64,000 nucleotides of DNA from Streptomyces sp. ISL-100 (GTDB lineage: Bacteria; Actinomycetota; Actinomycetes; Streptomycetales; Streptomycetaceae). This document shows positions 44,189 through 53,187 of this stretch, one piece after another. Position 1 is the stretch's first letter. Each line of letters begins with the position of its first letter. The DNA lies in contig NZ_JAGGOK010000069.1 of the NCBI RefSeq assembly GCF_018614615.1, positions 124,001 through 188,000 on the forward strand, in the 5' to 3' direction. The notes beneath the pieces were generated by a model, which had not been told where the DNA came from, did no database searches, and saw nothing but the letters and a program-made list of their open reading frames with translations. The position numbers were made by a program, and so were the translations under genes.

Positions 44189-44812
44189 ATGACCCCGCCC
44201 GTCGTCCACTCGCTGCGCGAGCAGATCCGCGAGCACATTGTGGAGGGGATCGTCAGTGGGCGCTGGAAGCCGGGCGAGCGGATCGTGGAGCGCCGGATCG
44301 CCACGGAGCTGGAGGTCAGCCAGACTCCGGTGCGGGAGGCGCTGCGCGAGCTGGAGTCCCTGCGCCTGATCGAGTCGGCGCCGAACAAGGGCGTACGGGT
44401 GAGGAATCTGACCGCGGCCGACCTGGAGGAGAGCTATCCGGTACGGGCCGGCCTGGAGCAGATCGCGGCCGAGCTGGCGGCGGCCGCCCTGGCGGAGGAC
44501 TGCTCGGCGCTGGAACCCCATGTGGCGGCCCTGTACGAGGCGGACCGCACCGCTGACGGGACGGCTCAGGTGCGTCATACGGTCGGCTTCCACCGCGAGC
44601 TGGTGCGGGCGGCCAACAACAGCGTCCTGCTCCACACGTGGGAGGGCCTGGGCATCGAGGTCTTCACGGCGCTGTCCATTCGGTGGCTCGGCACGGTGCA
44701 GAAGTCGTACGCGGAGGAGCACGACGCCCTCGTCCAGGCCTTCCGCCGCCGCGACCCGGCGATCGGAACCCTGGTGAAGGAACACGTCCTGGGCTGTGCG
44801 CCGCGCGCGTAA
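44189..44812 (+). CDS. GntR-family (FadR/FCD type) transcriptional regulator
   Basis: 207 residues: winged helix (about 5-70, with WKPGERIVERRIATELEVSQTPVREALRELESLRLI) and an all-helical FCD ligand domain with metal-binding type positions (H in FHRELV, ANNSVL). FCD regulators sense organic acids. AAGGAG 6 nt before ATG 44189 fixes the start. It lies between E2 and aceE, so it probably controls pyruvate dehydrogenase genes, in the manner of PdhR. This is inference from position. Confidence 0.9.
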   Translation: MTPPVVHSLREQIREHIVEGIVSGRWKPGERIVERRIATELEVSQTPVREALRELESLRLIESAPNKGVRVRNLTAADLEESYPVRAGLEQIAAELAAAALAEDCSALEPHVAALYEADRTADGTAQVRHTVGFHRELVRAANNSVLLHTWEGLGIEVFTALSIRWLGTVQKSYAEEHDALVQAFRRRDPAIGTLVKEHVLGCAPRA

Positions 44813-44826
44813 GCCGTACCGCTGCG

Positions 44827-44880
44827 CGCCGGACGGGCTGGTCGGCACCATCCAGCCCCTCCGGCGTTTGAGAAGCGGGG
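44827..44880. repeat. Palindromic intergenic repeat copy 3
   Basis: Imperfect copy containing CCAGCCCCTCCGGCGTTTGAGAA (shared with copy 4) and followed by GGGAAGGGGCGGGTCGGGG, also present after copy 5. It occupies the first part of the 399-bp gap before aceE; the rest holds the aceE promoter region and no gene that I can support. Confidence 0.65.
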
Positions 44881-45092
44881 CCTGGGGCGGAGCCCCTCAC
44901 GCGGCGGAGCCGCAATGTGTCACAGCGGGAAGGGGCGGGTCGGGGAAAGCGCCGCAGGCAACCGGCACCACGCCATCCCACCAGCGTCCGCGCCCGCGCC
45001 CGAAATGCCCCATACACCTCGGCACCCGGTGCCCCATTTCGCGGCACGGAATGCCAATTTCGTTCTACGGAGAAGTTTTTAGCCTCCAGGCT

Positions 45093-45122
45093 TTGATCGA
45101 TCATCGATCAGGGACTTACAGT
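45093..45122 (+). promoter_or_regulatory. aceE promoter with overlapping 17-bp palindromic operator
   Basis: TTGATC (45093-45098) and TACAGT (45117-45122), 18 bp apart, make a good promoter. The perfect palindrome TGATCGAT-C-ATCGATCA (45094-45110) covers the -35 and most of the spacer, the classic place for a repressor. The start codon is about 90 bp downstream. Confidence 0.68.
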
Positions 45123-45211
45123 CATCGGCGGGTCCACCGACCCCACCGCCCTGTCCTGCCAGACAAGGCCCCCCTTTTCTTCACCCCCCTCCTCTCCGGA
45201 AGGCGGCCATC

Positions 45212-47881
45212 ATGACCGACCCCGTAGGCATTTCTCCGAGCGAGCTCGACCAGCTCCCGGACCGTGACACCGAGGAGACCGCCGAGTGGGCGGCCTCCCT
45301 CGACGCCGTCACCAAGGCCGCAGGCCCGCAGCGGGCGGCCTACCTGATGCGCCGCACGCTCCAGCACGCCGAAGGCGCCGGCATCGCGCTGCCGAAGCTG
45401 CTGGAGACGGACTACGTCAACACCATCCCGACTTCCGCCGAGCCCGCCTTCGACGGCGACGAGGCGATGGAAGCCCGTATCACTGCCTGGAACCGCTGGA
45501 ACGCCGCCGCGATGGTCACCCGCGGCTCCCGCTTCGGCGTAGGCGGCCACATCGCCACCTTCGCCTCCGCGGCCTGGCTGTACGAGACCGGCTTCAACCA
45601 CTTCTTCCGAGGCAAGGAGGGCGACGGCTCCGGCGACCAGCTCTACATCCAGGGCCACGCCTCCCCCGGCATCTACGCCCGCGCCTTCCTCGACGGCCGC
45701 CTGAACGAGGGCCAGCTCGACCGCTTCCGCCAGGAGGCCGCCGGCGACGGACTGCCGTCGTACCCGCACCCGCGCCGCCTGCCCTGGCTCTGGGAGTTCC
45801 CGACCGTGTCGATGGGCCTCGGCCCGCTCTCCGCGATCTACCAGGCGCGCTTCAACCGCTACCTCCAGAACCGCAACATCAAGGACACGTCCAACTCCCA
45901 CGTCTGGGCGTTCCTCGGTGACGGCGAGATGGACGAGCCCGAGTCGACCACCGCGATCACCCTCGCCGCCCGCGAGCAGCTCGACAACCTGACCTTCGTC
46001 ATCAACTGCAATCTCCAGCGCCTCGACGGCCCGGTCCGCGCGAACTTCCGTGTCGTGCAGGAGCTGGAGGCCCAGTTCCGCGGCGCCGGCTGGAACGTCG
46101 TCAAGACGCTGTGGGGCTCCGCCTGGGACGAGCTGTTCCAGCTCGACACCCAGGGCGCGCTGGTACGCCGGCTCCGTGAGGTGCCGGACGCGCAGTTCCA
46201 GACGTACGCGACCCGCGACGTGGCGTACATCCGCGAGCACTTCTTCGGCGCCGAGCCCGCGCTGGCCGAGCTGGGCAAGCTGCTCACCGACGCGAAGATC
46301 GCCGAGTGTTTCCACACCTCGCGCGGCGGCCACGAGGCCCGCAAGGTGTACGCGGCGTACAAGGCGGCCGTGGAGTTCAAGGGCGCGCCGACGGTGATCC
46401 TCGCGCAGACCGTCAAGGGCTACACCCTCGGCCCGGGCTTCGAGTCGAAGAACGCCAACCACCAGATGAAGAAGCTCTCCGGCAAGGAGTTCCGCGCCAT
46501 GCGGGACCTGCTGGAGCTGCCGATCCCCGACGCGAAGCTGGACGAGGAGCTCGTACCGTACGGGCACCCCGGCGCCGACTCGCCCGAGGTCCGCTACCTC
46601 CAGGAGCGCCGCGCCGCCCTCGGCGGTCCCGCCCCGGCCCGCCGGGTGCACGCGGTGGCCCTGCCCGAGCCCGCCGACCGCGCCTTCAGCGCCCTCCTCA
46701 AGGGGTCGGGCAAGCAGGAGATGGCCACCACCATGGCGTTCGTGCGCCTGGCGAAGGAGCTGATGCGGGACAAGGAGACCGGAAAGCGCTGGGTGCCGAT
46801 CGTGCCCGACGAGGCGCGGACCTTCGGCATGGAGTCGCTGTTCCCCTCGGCCGGCATCTACTCCCCGCTGGGCCAGACGTACGAGCCGGTCGACCGCGAC
46901 CAGCTCATGTACTACAAGGAAGCCAAGGACGGCCAGATCCTCAACGAGGGGATCACCGAGGCCGGCGCCATGGCCGACTTCATCGCCGCCTCGACGTCGT
47001 ACGCGACGCACGGCGAGCCGATGATCCCCTTCTACATCTTCTATTCGATGTTCGGCTGGCAGCGCACCGCCGACCAGATGTGGCAGCTCGGCGACCAGCT
47101 CGGCCGCGGCTTCATCGTGGGCGCGACGGCCGGCCGTACGACCCTGACGGGTGAGGGTCTCCAGCACGCGGACGGCCACTCGCACCTGATCGCGTCCACG
47201 AACCCGGCGTCTCTCAACTACGACCCGGCGTTCGCGTACGAGGTGGCCGTCATCGTCAAGGACGGTCTGCGCAGGATGTACGGCCCCGAGGCCGAGAACG
47301 TCTTCTACTACCTGACCGTCTACAACGAGCCGAAGCCGCAGCCCGCGATGCCGGAGGGTGTCGAAGAGGGCATCGTCAAGGGCCTCTACCGCTTCAAGGA
47401 GGCAGCGGCACCGGCCGCCGATGCCCCCCGCGCACAGTTGCTCGCATCCGGCACCGCGATCCACTGGGCCCTGGAGGCGCAGGAACTCCTCGCCGCCGAC
47501 TGGGGCGTGGCGGCCGACGTGTGGTCCGCCACCTCGTGGGGCGAGCTGCGGCGCGACGCGCTGGAGTGCGACGAGGCGCTGCTGCGCGGCGAGATGCGCA
47601 CGCCGTACGTCACCCGCGCGCTCGAAGGCGCGCAGGGTCCCGTCCTCGCGGTGAGCGACTGGATGCGTCAGGTCCCCGACCAGATCAGCCAGTGGGTCGA
47701 GCAGGACTACTCCTCGCTCGGTACGGACGGCTTCGGCCTCTCGGACACCCGCGAGGCGGCCCGCCGCCACTTCGGCGTCGACGCCCAGTCGATCGTGGTC
47801 GCCGCCCTGGCCCAGCTCGTCCGCCGTGGCGAGGTACCGGCCTCGGCGGTCAAGGAAGCGCGGGAGCGCTACGGCCTGTGA
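45212..47881 (+). CDS. aceE: Pyruvate dehydrogenase E1 (homodimeric type)
   Basis: 889-residue thiamine-diphosphate enzyme that decarboxylates pyruvate and acetylates the E2 lipoyl group. The TPP/Mg motif LGDGEMDEPES...INCNLQ, the His-containing SHLIASTNPASL and the full two-domain length are present. GGAAGG lies about 8 nt before the ATG. With lpd and the E2 gene just upstream and lipA/lipB downstream, the window holds nearly all that is needed for the complex. The operator-like palindrome in its promoter predicts regulated expression. Confidence 0.96.
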   Translation: MTDPVGISPSELDQLPDRDTEETAEWAASLDAVTKAAGPQRAAYLMRRTLQHAEGAGIALPKLLETDYVNTIPTSAEPAFDGDEAMEARITAWNRWNAAAMVTRGSRFGVGGHIATFASAAWLYETGFNHFFRGKEGDGSGDQLYIQGHASPGIYARAFLDGRLNEGQLDRFRQEAAGDGLPSYPHPRRLPWLWEFPTVSMGLGPLSAIYQARFNRYLQNRNIKDTSNSHVWAFLGDGEMDEPESTTAITLAAREQLDNLTFVINCNLQRLDGPVRANFRVVQELEAQFRGAGWNVVKTLWGSAWDELFQLDTQGALVRRLREVPDAQFQTYATRDVAYIREHFFGAEPALAELGKLLTDAKIAECFHTSRGGHEARKVYAAYKAAVEFKGAPTVILAQTVKGYTLGPGFESKNANHQMKKLSGKEFRAMRDLLELPIPDAKLDEELVPYGHPGADSPEVRYLQERRAALGGPAPARRVHAVALPEPADRAFSALLKGSGKQEMATTMAFVRLAKELMRDKETGKRWVPIVPDEARTFGMESLFPSAGIYSPLGQTYEPVDRDQLMYYKEAKDGQILNEGITEAGAMADFIAASTSYATHGEPMIPFYIFYSMFGWQRTADQMWQLGDQLGRGFIVGATAGRTTLTGEGLQHADGHSHLIASTNPASLNYDPAFAYEVAVIVKDGLRRMYGPEAENVFYYLTVYNEPKPQPAMPEGVEEGIVKGLYRFKEAAAPAADAPRAQLLASGTAIHWALEAQELLAADWGVAADVWSATSWGELRRDALECDEALLRGEMRTPYVTRALEGAQGPVLAVSDWMRQVPDQISQWVEQDYSSLGTDGFGLSDTREAARRHFGVDAQSIVVAALAQLVRRGEVPASAVKEARERYGL

Positions 47882-47900
47882 GCCGTACCCTCTGACAGCC

Positions 47901-47965
47901 CTCAATCGCCGGAGGGGCTGGTGGCTGCCGCAACGCGGCACCATCCAGCCCCTCCGGCGTTTGAG
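47901..47965. repeat. Palindromic intergenic repeat copy 4
   Basis: Arms CTCAATCGCCGGAGGGGCTGG and CCAGCCCCTCCGGCGTTTGAG (two mismatches) with an inner TGCCGC/GCGGCA stem, directly after aceE; it probably also ends its transcript. Confidence 0.75.
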
Positions 47966-48036
47966 AACCGGGGTCTGGGGGCCGGAGCCCCAGCAGCTCT
48001 CCCCCGTCGGCCCCGCCACCCGGCACAATGGCCGCC

Positions 48037-49005
48037 ATGCGCGCAGCCCGCCTCATCAAAATGGTGCTTCTGCTCCAGTCCCGCCCCTCCATGACAGCCG
48101 CCGAACTGGCCCGTGAGCTGGAGGTCTCCGAGCGGACCATCACCCGGGACGCACAGGCCCTGTCCGAAGCGGGCGTTCCCGTGTACGCCGACCGGGGCCG
48201 GACCGGCGGCTACCGCCTGATCGGCGGATACCGCACCCGGCTGACCGGCCTCGCCCGCAGCGAGGCCGAGGCCCTGTTCCTGTCCGGACTGCCGCGCGCA
48301 CTGCGCGAGATGGGCCTCGACGACGCCGCGTCGGCGGCCCGGCTCAAGGTGTCGGCGGCGCTGCTCCCGTCCCTGCGGGACGCGTCGGACACAGCGGCGC
48401 AGCGGTTCCATCTGGACGCGCCCGGCTGGTACCAGGAGCCGAAGACGCCCGAGTTGCTGCCCACGATCGCGGAGGCGGTCTGGGACGACCGGATGCTGAC
48501 GGGCCGCTACCGGCGCGGTCACGACCGCGAGGTCGAACGGGAACTGGCGCCGTACGGCCTCGTGCTGAAGGCCGGGGTCTGGTACCTCTGCGCCCGCTCG
48601 GGCGGGGACTTCCGGGTGTACCGGATCGACCGCTTCGCCGCGGTGGTCGTGTCCGAGGAGCGTTTCGTGCGGGACGAGAGCTTTGTGCTGCCGGACTTCT
48701 GGGAGGAGCGGGCGGCGGATTTCGCCCGCTCGATACTGCGTTCCGAGGTGGTGGTGCGGCTGTCGGAGTCGGGTGCGCGGCGGCTGCCGTACGCCGTGGA
48801 CCGTGCCGCGGCGGCCGAGGCCCTGGCGGTGGCAGGGCCGCCGGACGAGTTGGGGCGGGTCACGGTGACCCTGCCGGTCGAGTCGTACGAGGTCGCCTTC
48901 AGCCAGCTCTTCTCCCTCGGGCCGGAGCTGGAGGTCCTGGAGCCGCCGGCCCTCCGCGAACGATTCGCGGAGGCGGCGGCCCGGACAGCGCGGCTCTACG
49001 ACTAG
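48037..49005 (+). CDS. WYL-domain transcriptional regulator (YafY-like)
   Basis: 322 residues: N-terminal HTH_11 (MTAAELARELEVSERTITRDAQALSEAGVPV) and a WYL domain whose name motif is visible in AGVWYLCARSGG, then a WCX-type C-terminal extension. WYL domains bind small ligands or nucleic acid. CACAAT ends 7 nt before ATG 48037, suggesting a leaderless message; ATG 48028 would fall in the -10. It is convergent with the dehydrogenase gene 35 bp away, a common WYL-SDR pairing in Streptomyces. Confidence 0.92.
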   Translation: MRAARLIKMVLLLQSRPSMTAAELARELEVSERTITRDAQALSEAGVPVYADRGRTGGYRLIGGYRTRLTGLARSEAEALFLSGLPRALREMGLDDAASAARLKVSAALLPSLRDASDTAAQRFHLDAPGWYQEPKTPELLPTIAEAVWDDRMLTGRYRRGHDREVERELAPYGLVLKAGVWYLCARSGGDFRVYRIDRFAAVVVSEERFVRDESFVLPDFWEERAADFARSILRSEVVVRLSESGARRLPYAVDRAAAAEALAVAGPPDELGRVTVTLPVESYEVAFSQLFSLGPELEVLEPPALRERFAEAAARTARLYD

Positions 49006-49039
49006 TGCGACTGGACGGCTTCTGCTCTTCGCCGGCCCG

Positions 49040-49975
49040 TCAGCGGTAGTCGCTCGCCGGGGCGTCCTTGCCGCCCTGCGAGACCTCCATGATGTACGGC
49101 CAGCCGTCCGGCCGGCTGCCGTCCGTGTCCGTGAAGCCGTACTCCTTCGCGAGGTGCCCGCTGGACAGCGACTGACCGTTCCAGCGCGCCCGTTCCGGGT
49201 CGGCGGCGATGGCCGCGACCGCCCGGCCGACGTACACCGGTGACTCGGCGATCACGAAGTCGGGGACCTTGGCGATCGCGTCGCGCCAGTTCTCCTCGGT
49301 GACGCCGAATGCGTCCAGCATCTCCTCCGAGCGGAGGAACCCCGGGGTAACGGAGACCGCCGTACAGCCCACGTCCGCCAGATCATGACCGAGGCTGAAC
49401 GCCATCCGGATCGGCGCGTTCTTGGCGAGGTCGAAGTAGAAGTTCTCCCGGAAGTGAGTGCGGTTGTACTCGTCCGTACCGTCGGTCATTTCCACCACCA
49501 GGCCGCCCCGGTTCCGCACCAGCAGGGGCAACGCGATGCTGAGCGTGATGGCGTGGGTCTTCACGCCGAGCTCCAGCATCCGCAGTCCGCGCGCGAGCTC
49601 GATGTCCCACATCTTCTTGCCGAATTCGAGCAGATGATCGCCGCCCCAGAGGCTGTTGACCAGGATGTCCAGCCGCCCGTGCTCCCGGTCGATGCGTTCG
49701 ACGAGCGACTTGACCTGGTCCTCTTCGAGGTGATCGGTGGGTACGGCGATGGCTTCGCCGCCCGCGTCGTTGATGAGTTCGGCCGTCTGCTCGATGGTCT
49801 CGCCGGGTCGGCCGACCTCGCTGACGTGCTCGCGAGTGGTGCGCCCGGTGACGTACACCGTCGCTCCCGCCGCTGCGAGCTGCACGGCGATCGCCCGTCG
49901 CGCGCCTCTGGTGGCACCCGCGACGAGTGCGATCCTGCCTTTGAGGGGTGCGTCCTGTGCGTCCTGTGCGCTCAT
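49040..49975 (-). CDS. Short-chain dehydrogenase/reductase (DHRS1-like)
   Basis: 311 residues with a Rossmann fold: the dinucleotide motif GATRGARRAIA (the usual third Gly replaced), VTGRTT, and the active-site Tyr-Lys in FYFDLAKNA after a catalytic-Ser position where TDGT is seen. The Ser is therefore not obvious. The substrate is unknown. ATG 49975. It is convergent with the WYL gene, and the IS607-type element sits in its upstream region. Confidence 0.88.
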   Translation of the reverse strand: MSAQDAQDAPLKGRIALVAGATRGARRAIAVQLAAAGATVYVTGRTTREHVSEVGRPGETIEQTAELINDAGGEAIAVPTDHLEEDQVKSLVERIDREHGRLDILVNSLWGGDHLLEFGKKMWDIELARGLRMLELGVKTHAITLSIALPLLVRNRGGLVVEMTDGTDEYNRTHFRENFYFDLAKNAPIRMAFSLGHDLADVGCTAVSVTPGFLRSEEMLDAFGVTEENWRDAIAKVPDFVIAESPVYVGRAVAAIAADPERARWNGQSLSSGHLAKEYGFTDTDGSRPDGWPYIMEVSQGGKDAPASDYR

Positions 49976-50140
49976 ACCTACTCCTCGCGTGCTGCTGTGT
50001 CCGTGCCGTACGGATCAAGACTGACACTAAAAGCAGACACCTTCTGTCCTGTTTTCCGTATCCCGCCGCACGCCGGGACGCAGCCGGGTTGCCAATTGTT
50101 GATTGCGTTGTAGGTCACGGTGGGTCATAGGGTCCCCCAC

Positions 50141-50800
50141 ATGAGTGAGAAGGCTGAGGATTGGATCTCTGCGGGTAGGGCTGCGAAGCGGCTGGGGGTG
50201 TCTACGCGGACCCTTCGCCGTTACACCCTTGAAGGTGTGTTGGAGGATCGGCGTTCTCCTGGTGGGCGGCGCGTCTTCCGTGTCGGGGACTTGGATGCGC
50301 TGTCGCGGCGGCGGGGTGAGCCTGTGTTGCCGCCTGTGGGTGGCGTGGTGCTCTACGGGCGGGTCTCGTCGCACCGGCAGCGGGTCGAGGGGGATCTGGA
50401 CCGGCAGATGGCCCGGCTGCGTGAGGCTGTCGGTGGCCGGGTTGTGGTCGGGGAGTTCACGGATGTGGCGTCTGGGTTGTCGGACCGGCGCAGGGGTTTG
50501 CGCCGGGCACTTCGGGCCTGCCAGGCCGAGACTGTGTCCGCGCTGCTGGTGACGCATGAGGAACGACTGGCCCGGTTCAGCACCGGCTTGCTGGCGGAGG
50601 TGGTGCTGCCGTCGTGGGGCTGCCGTCTGGAGATCGCGGGCGGGGATGAGGAACTGGACGGGGCGGGGGACGGGGATCTGGTGCGGGACATGCTCGCGGT
50701 CGTCACCTCGTTCTCCGGTCGGTTGTACGGGTCCCGCTCGGCGCGGGCACGCGCACTCACGCGGGCAGTCAAATCCACCGTCAGGGAACGTGATTTGTAG
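50141..50800 (+). CDS. tnpA: IS607-family serine recombinase (TnpA)
   Basis: 219 residues. A MerR-like helix-turn-helix (residues about 8-47) precedes the resolvase-type catalytic domain with the nucleophile S76 in YGRVSSHRQ and the conserved arginines in SGLSDRRRGLRRAL and ERLARFS. It inserts the element through a synaptic tetramer. The ATG at 50141 begins the HTH properly; the preceding GGTCCCCCAC lacks a ribosome site, so it may be leaderless. Confidence 0.93.
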   Translation: MSEKAEDWISAGRAAKRLGVSTRTLRRYTLEGVLEDRRSPGGRRVFRVGDLDALSRRRGEPVLPPVGGVVLYGRVSSHRQRVEGDLDRQMARLREAVGGRVVVGEFTDVASGLSDRRRGLRRALRACQAETVSALLVTHEERLARFSTGLLAEVVLPSWGCRLEIAGGDEELDGAGDGDLVRDMLAVVTSFSGRLYGSRSARARALTRAVKSTVRERDL

Positions 50801-50866
50801 GCCAGGAATGGCCATGTGTAGTGTTCTGTCTGCGAGTTGAGGGACGACGGGAGGGAGGCCAGGAGC

Positions 50867-52555
50867 ATGCCCAGGCGCAAGAAGAAGCGCGAGCTGCGTA
50901 CGCTCGCGGCCCCCTTCACCGTCGCCGCGCCTTCCGGTGCCCGGATTCGGGACCGGCTCCGTGTCACCTCAGCCGACGCGAAAGTTGTGCGCCTGGTGGG
51001 TGAGCACCTGGGCCGCCACGCCCGCGCCGATCTCGCTGAGCGTGTCCGTATCGGCCAGGCCAGGGCGCAGGACACTGAGCGGGCACGCCGCAAGAAGACA
51101 TTGACGGCGGTGTCGTCGTCGCGGTGGGCCGGGGCGATCACCCGCGTATCGCAGGACCAGTACCAGCTTTCTCTGCGGGCCCTGTACGACGAGCGGGCTT
51201 CGCTCCGCAGGGCCATCACGACGATCAGCAAGCGCCTGGATGTCCCGTGCGGTGAGCGCGTAGGTAAGGTGCGCGGCTACTCGGGCCAGGGGGAACGAGC
51301 CCACAAGCAGCGCCGCATGGCAGCGCTCACCGCTCGGCTGGCCCGCGTGGAGGAACGCATCGAGCAGGGCCGTCCGGCGATCGTGGTCGGCGGTCGTCGC
51401 CTGGCGAAGACGCGGCACAACCTGGCCGACGCCCAGCTCACCGAGGCCGGATGGCGAGAACGCTGGGATGCCTCCCGGCTGTTTCTCACGGCCGATGGCG
51501 AGTCCGGAGCCCCGCACGGGAACTACACGATCACCGTCGAGCCGGGCACGGGCGCGGTCACGATCGTGCTGCCCGAACCTTTGCGGCATCTGGCGAACGC
51601 GCCTCGCGGCCGGTACCGGCTGTCCTGCACGGTGGCCTTCAGCCACCGCCGCGAGGAGTGGCTGGACCGGGCCACCGCGAACCGGGCCGTGCGCTACGAC
51701 ATCGTCCACGAGTCGCAGCGAGACCGCTGGTACCTCGATGCGTCGTGGTCCGCCGACCCGGCCGTCCTGCCCACCCCCGACGAACTCAAGCAGTTCGGGC
51801 AACGGCTGCTCGGCGTCGACCTGAACGCCGACCACCTGGCCGTGGCCGTGCTCGACCCGCACGGGAATCCGGTCGGCGAACCACACACGATCCCCATCGA
51901 CCTGACCGGCCCGGCTTCCCAGCGGGACGGACGCCTGCGGGCCGCGATCAGCGAGCTGCTGGCTCTCGCGAGGCAGCACGACTGTGCCGGTATCGCGATC
52001 GAGAACCTCGGCTTCGACGACGCACGCACCACAGGTCGCGAGACCATGGGCCGGGGCAAGCGGGGCAAGAAGTTCCGCCGCACCGTCGCCGGTATCCCGA
52101 CCGCCAGATTCCGGGAACGGCTGCGTGGCATGGCCTACCACCAGGGCCTCATCGTCGTCGCCGTGGACCCTGCGTACACCAGCATCTGGGGCGAGCAGCA
52201 TTGGAAGAAGCCCCTCCAGACCCAATCCAAGACTTCCGTCACCAGGCACCACGGTGCCTCGGTGGCGATCCGCAGGCGTGGTCTGGGCTACCGGGTACGG
52301 CGTCGGCCAGGTGTGACCCCCGCTCACCAGAGGATGAGCGCGGGGAGAGCTACCGGCCAGACCGTCACCGTTCCCAGGCCACGCGGGACCGTGAGCCCAC
52401 CCAGGACCACAGGCACGCTAAACAGAGGCGACAAGACCTGCTGGAGCCGAGGCGACCAGCTCACGCTGTTCCCCGACCTCGAAGACCGTTCGCGAGGTCA
52501 CCGGACCACCTGTCCGGATTCAAGCGATTCGGCCAACACTGGCCAACATCGCTAG
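50867..52555 (+). CDS. tnpB: TnpB-like RNA-guided nuclease homologue, RuvC-III residue atypical
   Basis: 562 residues. RuvC-I Asp D318 (LGVDLNADHLAV) and RuvC-II Glu E379 (IAIENLGF) are present. The region after AVDPAYTSIWG lacks the usual CxxC zinc ribbon, and where the third catalytic Asp is expected the sequence reads TRHHGASVAI (H461-H462). Either this protein is nuclease-dead or its subfamily uses another residue. AGGAG before ATG 50867 sets the start, 66 bp after tnpA. The last 90 residues are low-complexity, as when the DNA also encodes the guide RNA. Confidence 0.85.
   Translation: MPRRKKKRELRTLAAPFTVAAPSGARIRDRLRVTSADAKVVRLVGEHLGRHARADLAERVRIGQARAQDTERARRKKTLTAVSSSRWAGAITRVSQDQYQLSLRALYDERASLRRAITTISKRLDVPCGERVGKVRGYSGQGERAHKQRRMAALTARLARVEERIEQGRPAIVVGGRRLAKTRHNLADAQLTEAGWRERWDASRLFLTADGESGAPHGNYTITVEPGTGAVTIVLPEPLRHLANAPRGRYRLSCTVAFSHRREEWLDRATANRAVRYDIVHESQRDRWYLDASWSADPAVLPTPDELKQFGQRLLGVDLNADHLAVAVLDPHGNPVGEPHTIPIDLTGPASQRDGRLRAAISELLALARQHDCAGIAIENLGFDDARTTGRETMGRGKRGKKFRRTVAGIPTARFRERLRGMAYHQGLIVVAVDPAYTSIWGEQHWKKPLQTQSKTSVTRHHGASVAIRRRGLGYRVRRRPGVTPAHQRMSAGRATGQTVTVPRPRGTVSPPRTTGTLNRGDKTCWSRGDQLTLFPDLEDRSRGHRTTCPDSSDSANTGQHR
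52501..52524 (+). ncRNA. Candidate 3' end of the TnpB guide (omega) RNA
   Basis: Stem CCGGAC/GTCCGG with a 5-nt loop (52501-52517), followed by ATTCAAG. Omega RNAs overlap the 3' end of tnpB and end at the right element boundary, often after a TTCAA-like string. If so, the guide would begin near 52525 in flanking DNA, and the tnpB stop would lie outside the element. Confidence 0.35.
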
Positions 52556-52630
52556 GAACGGTAACGACACAGCCGCATCCGGGGTACTCCGCGTGCGCGG
52601 GCCTGTGGCAAGGCCGATGCTTGTCCCGTG

Positions 52631-53149
52631 ATGGACGAGACGGAATTCTGGGAGATCATCGACCACACCCGCGAGGCCGCCGAGGGCGACCCCGAGGATC
52701 ATGCCGACCTGCTGGTCGACGCGTTGCTCCAGCTCGACCCCGACTCCGTGCTCGACTTCGCCAGACACTTCGAGGTCCGCTACAACCGCGCGTACCGCTG
52801 GGACTTGTGGGGCGCGGCCGCCGTGCTGCTCGGCGGTGCGAGCGACGACGCGTTCGACTACTTCCGCTGCTGGCTGATCGGCCAGGGCCGGGAGGTCTTC
52901 GAGGGGGCGCTGCACGACCCGGACAACCTGGCCAACCTCCTCAACGAGTTCGACGAGGAGGTCGACGGCGACGCCGAGGAGCTGGGGTACGCCGCAGACG
53001 AGGCGTACGAGCAGCTCACCGGCGCGGTCGCCCCCGACCTGGGCGTCCCGGCGCAAACGCCGGAGCCGGAGGACACGCCGTTCGACTTCGAGGACGAGGA
53101 GGCCCTGGCCGACCGCTTCCCCCGGCTGTGGGAGCGGTTCGGCGGGTAG
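52631..53149 (+). CDS. DUF4240 domain protein
   Basis: 172-residue very acidic protein starting MDETEFWEIIDHTREAA, the DUF4240 opening. Conserved aromatic/acidic helix FEVRYNRAYRWDLWGAA and SDDAFDYFRCWLIGQG. Function unknown; relatives occur near toxin-immunity-like genes as well as alone. ATG 52631 is preferred over the adjacent GTG 52628. It follows the insertion element and is convergent with a dehydrogenase. Confidence 0.88.
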   Translation: MDETEFWEIIDHTREAAEGDPEDHADLLVDALLQLDPDSVLDFARHFEVRYNRAYRWDLWGAAAVLLGGASDDAFDYFRCWLIGQGREVFEGALHDPDNLANLLNEFDEEVDGDAEELGYAADEAYEQLTGAVAPDLGVPAQTPEPEDTPFDFEDEEALADRFPRLWERFGG

Positions 53150-53187
53150 CCGGCCCGCGGGTCCCTACAACCGCCGGAAGCCAGATG

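Larger units (their letters stand above)
50100..52550 (+). mobile_element. IS607-type insertion sequence (ends approximate)
   Basis: A MerR-HTH serine recombinase and a TnpB lie in tandem, the defining pair of IS607. Such elements have no terminal inverted repeats and make no target duplication, so the ends cannot be fixed from one copy. The left end probably lies between about 50050 and 50140. The right end is probably near the hairpin and TTCAAG at 52501-52524, or the GGCCAACA direct repeats at 52531-52548. Confidence 0.8.

Noticed and set aside
45122..48028. 968-codon open frame antisense to aceE
   Set aside because: A shadow frame caused by high GC at third codon positions; the plus-strand aceE is unmistakable.
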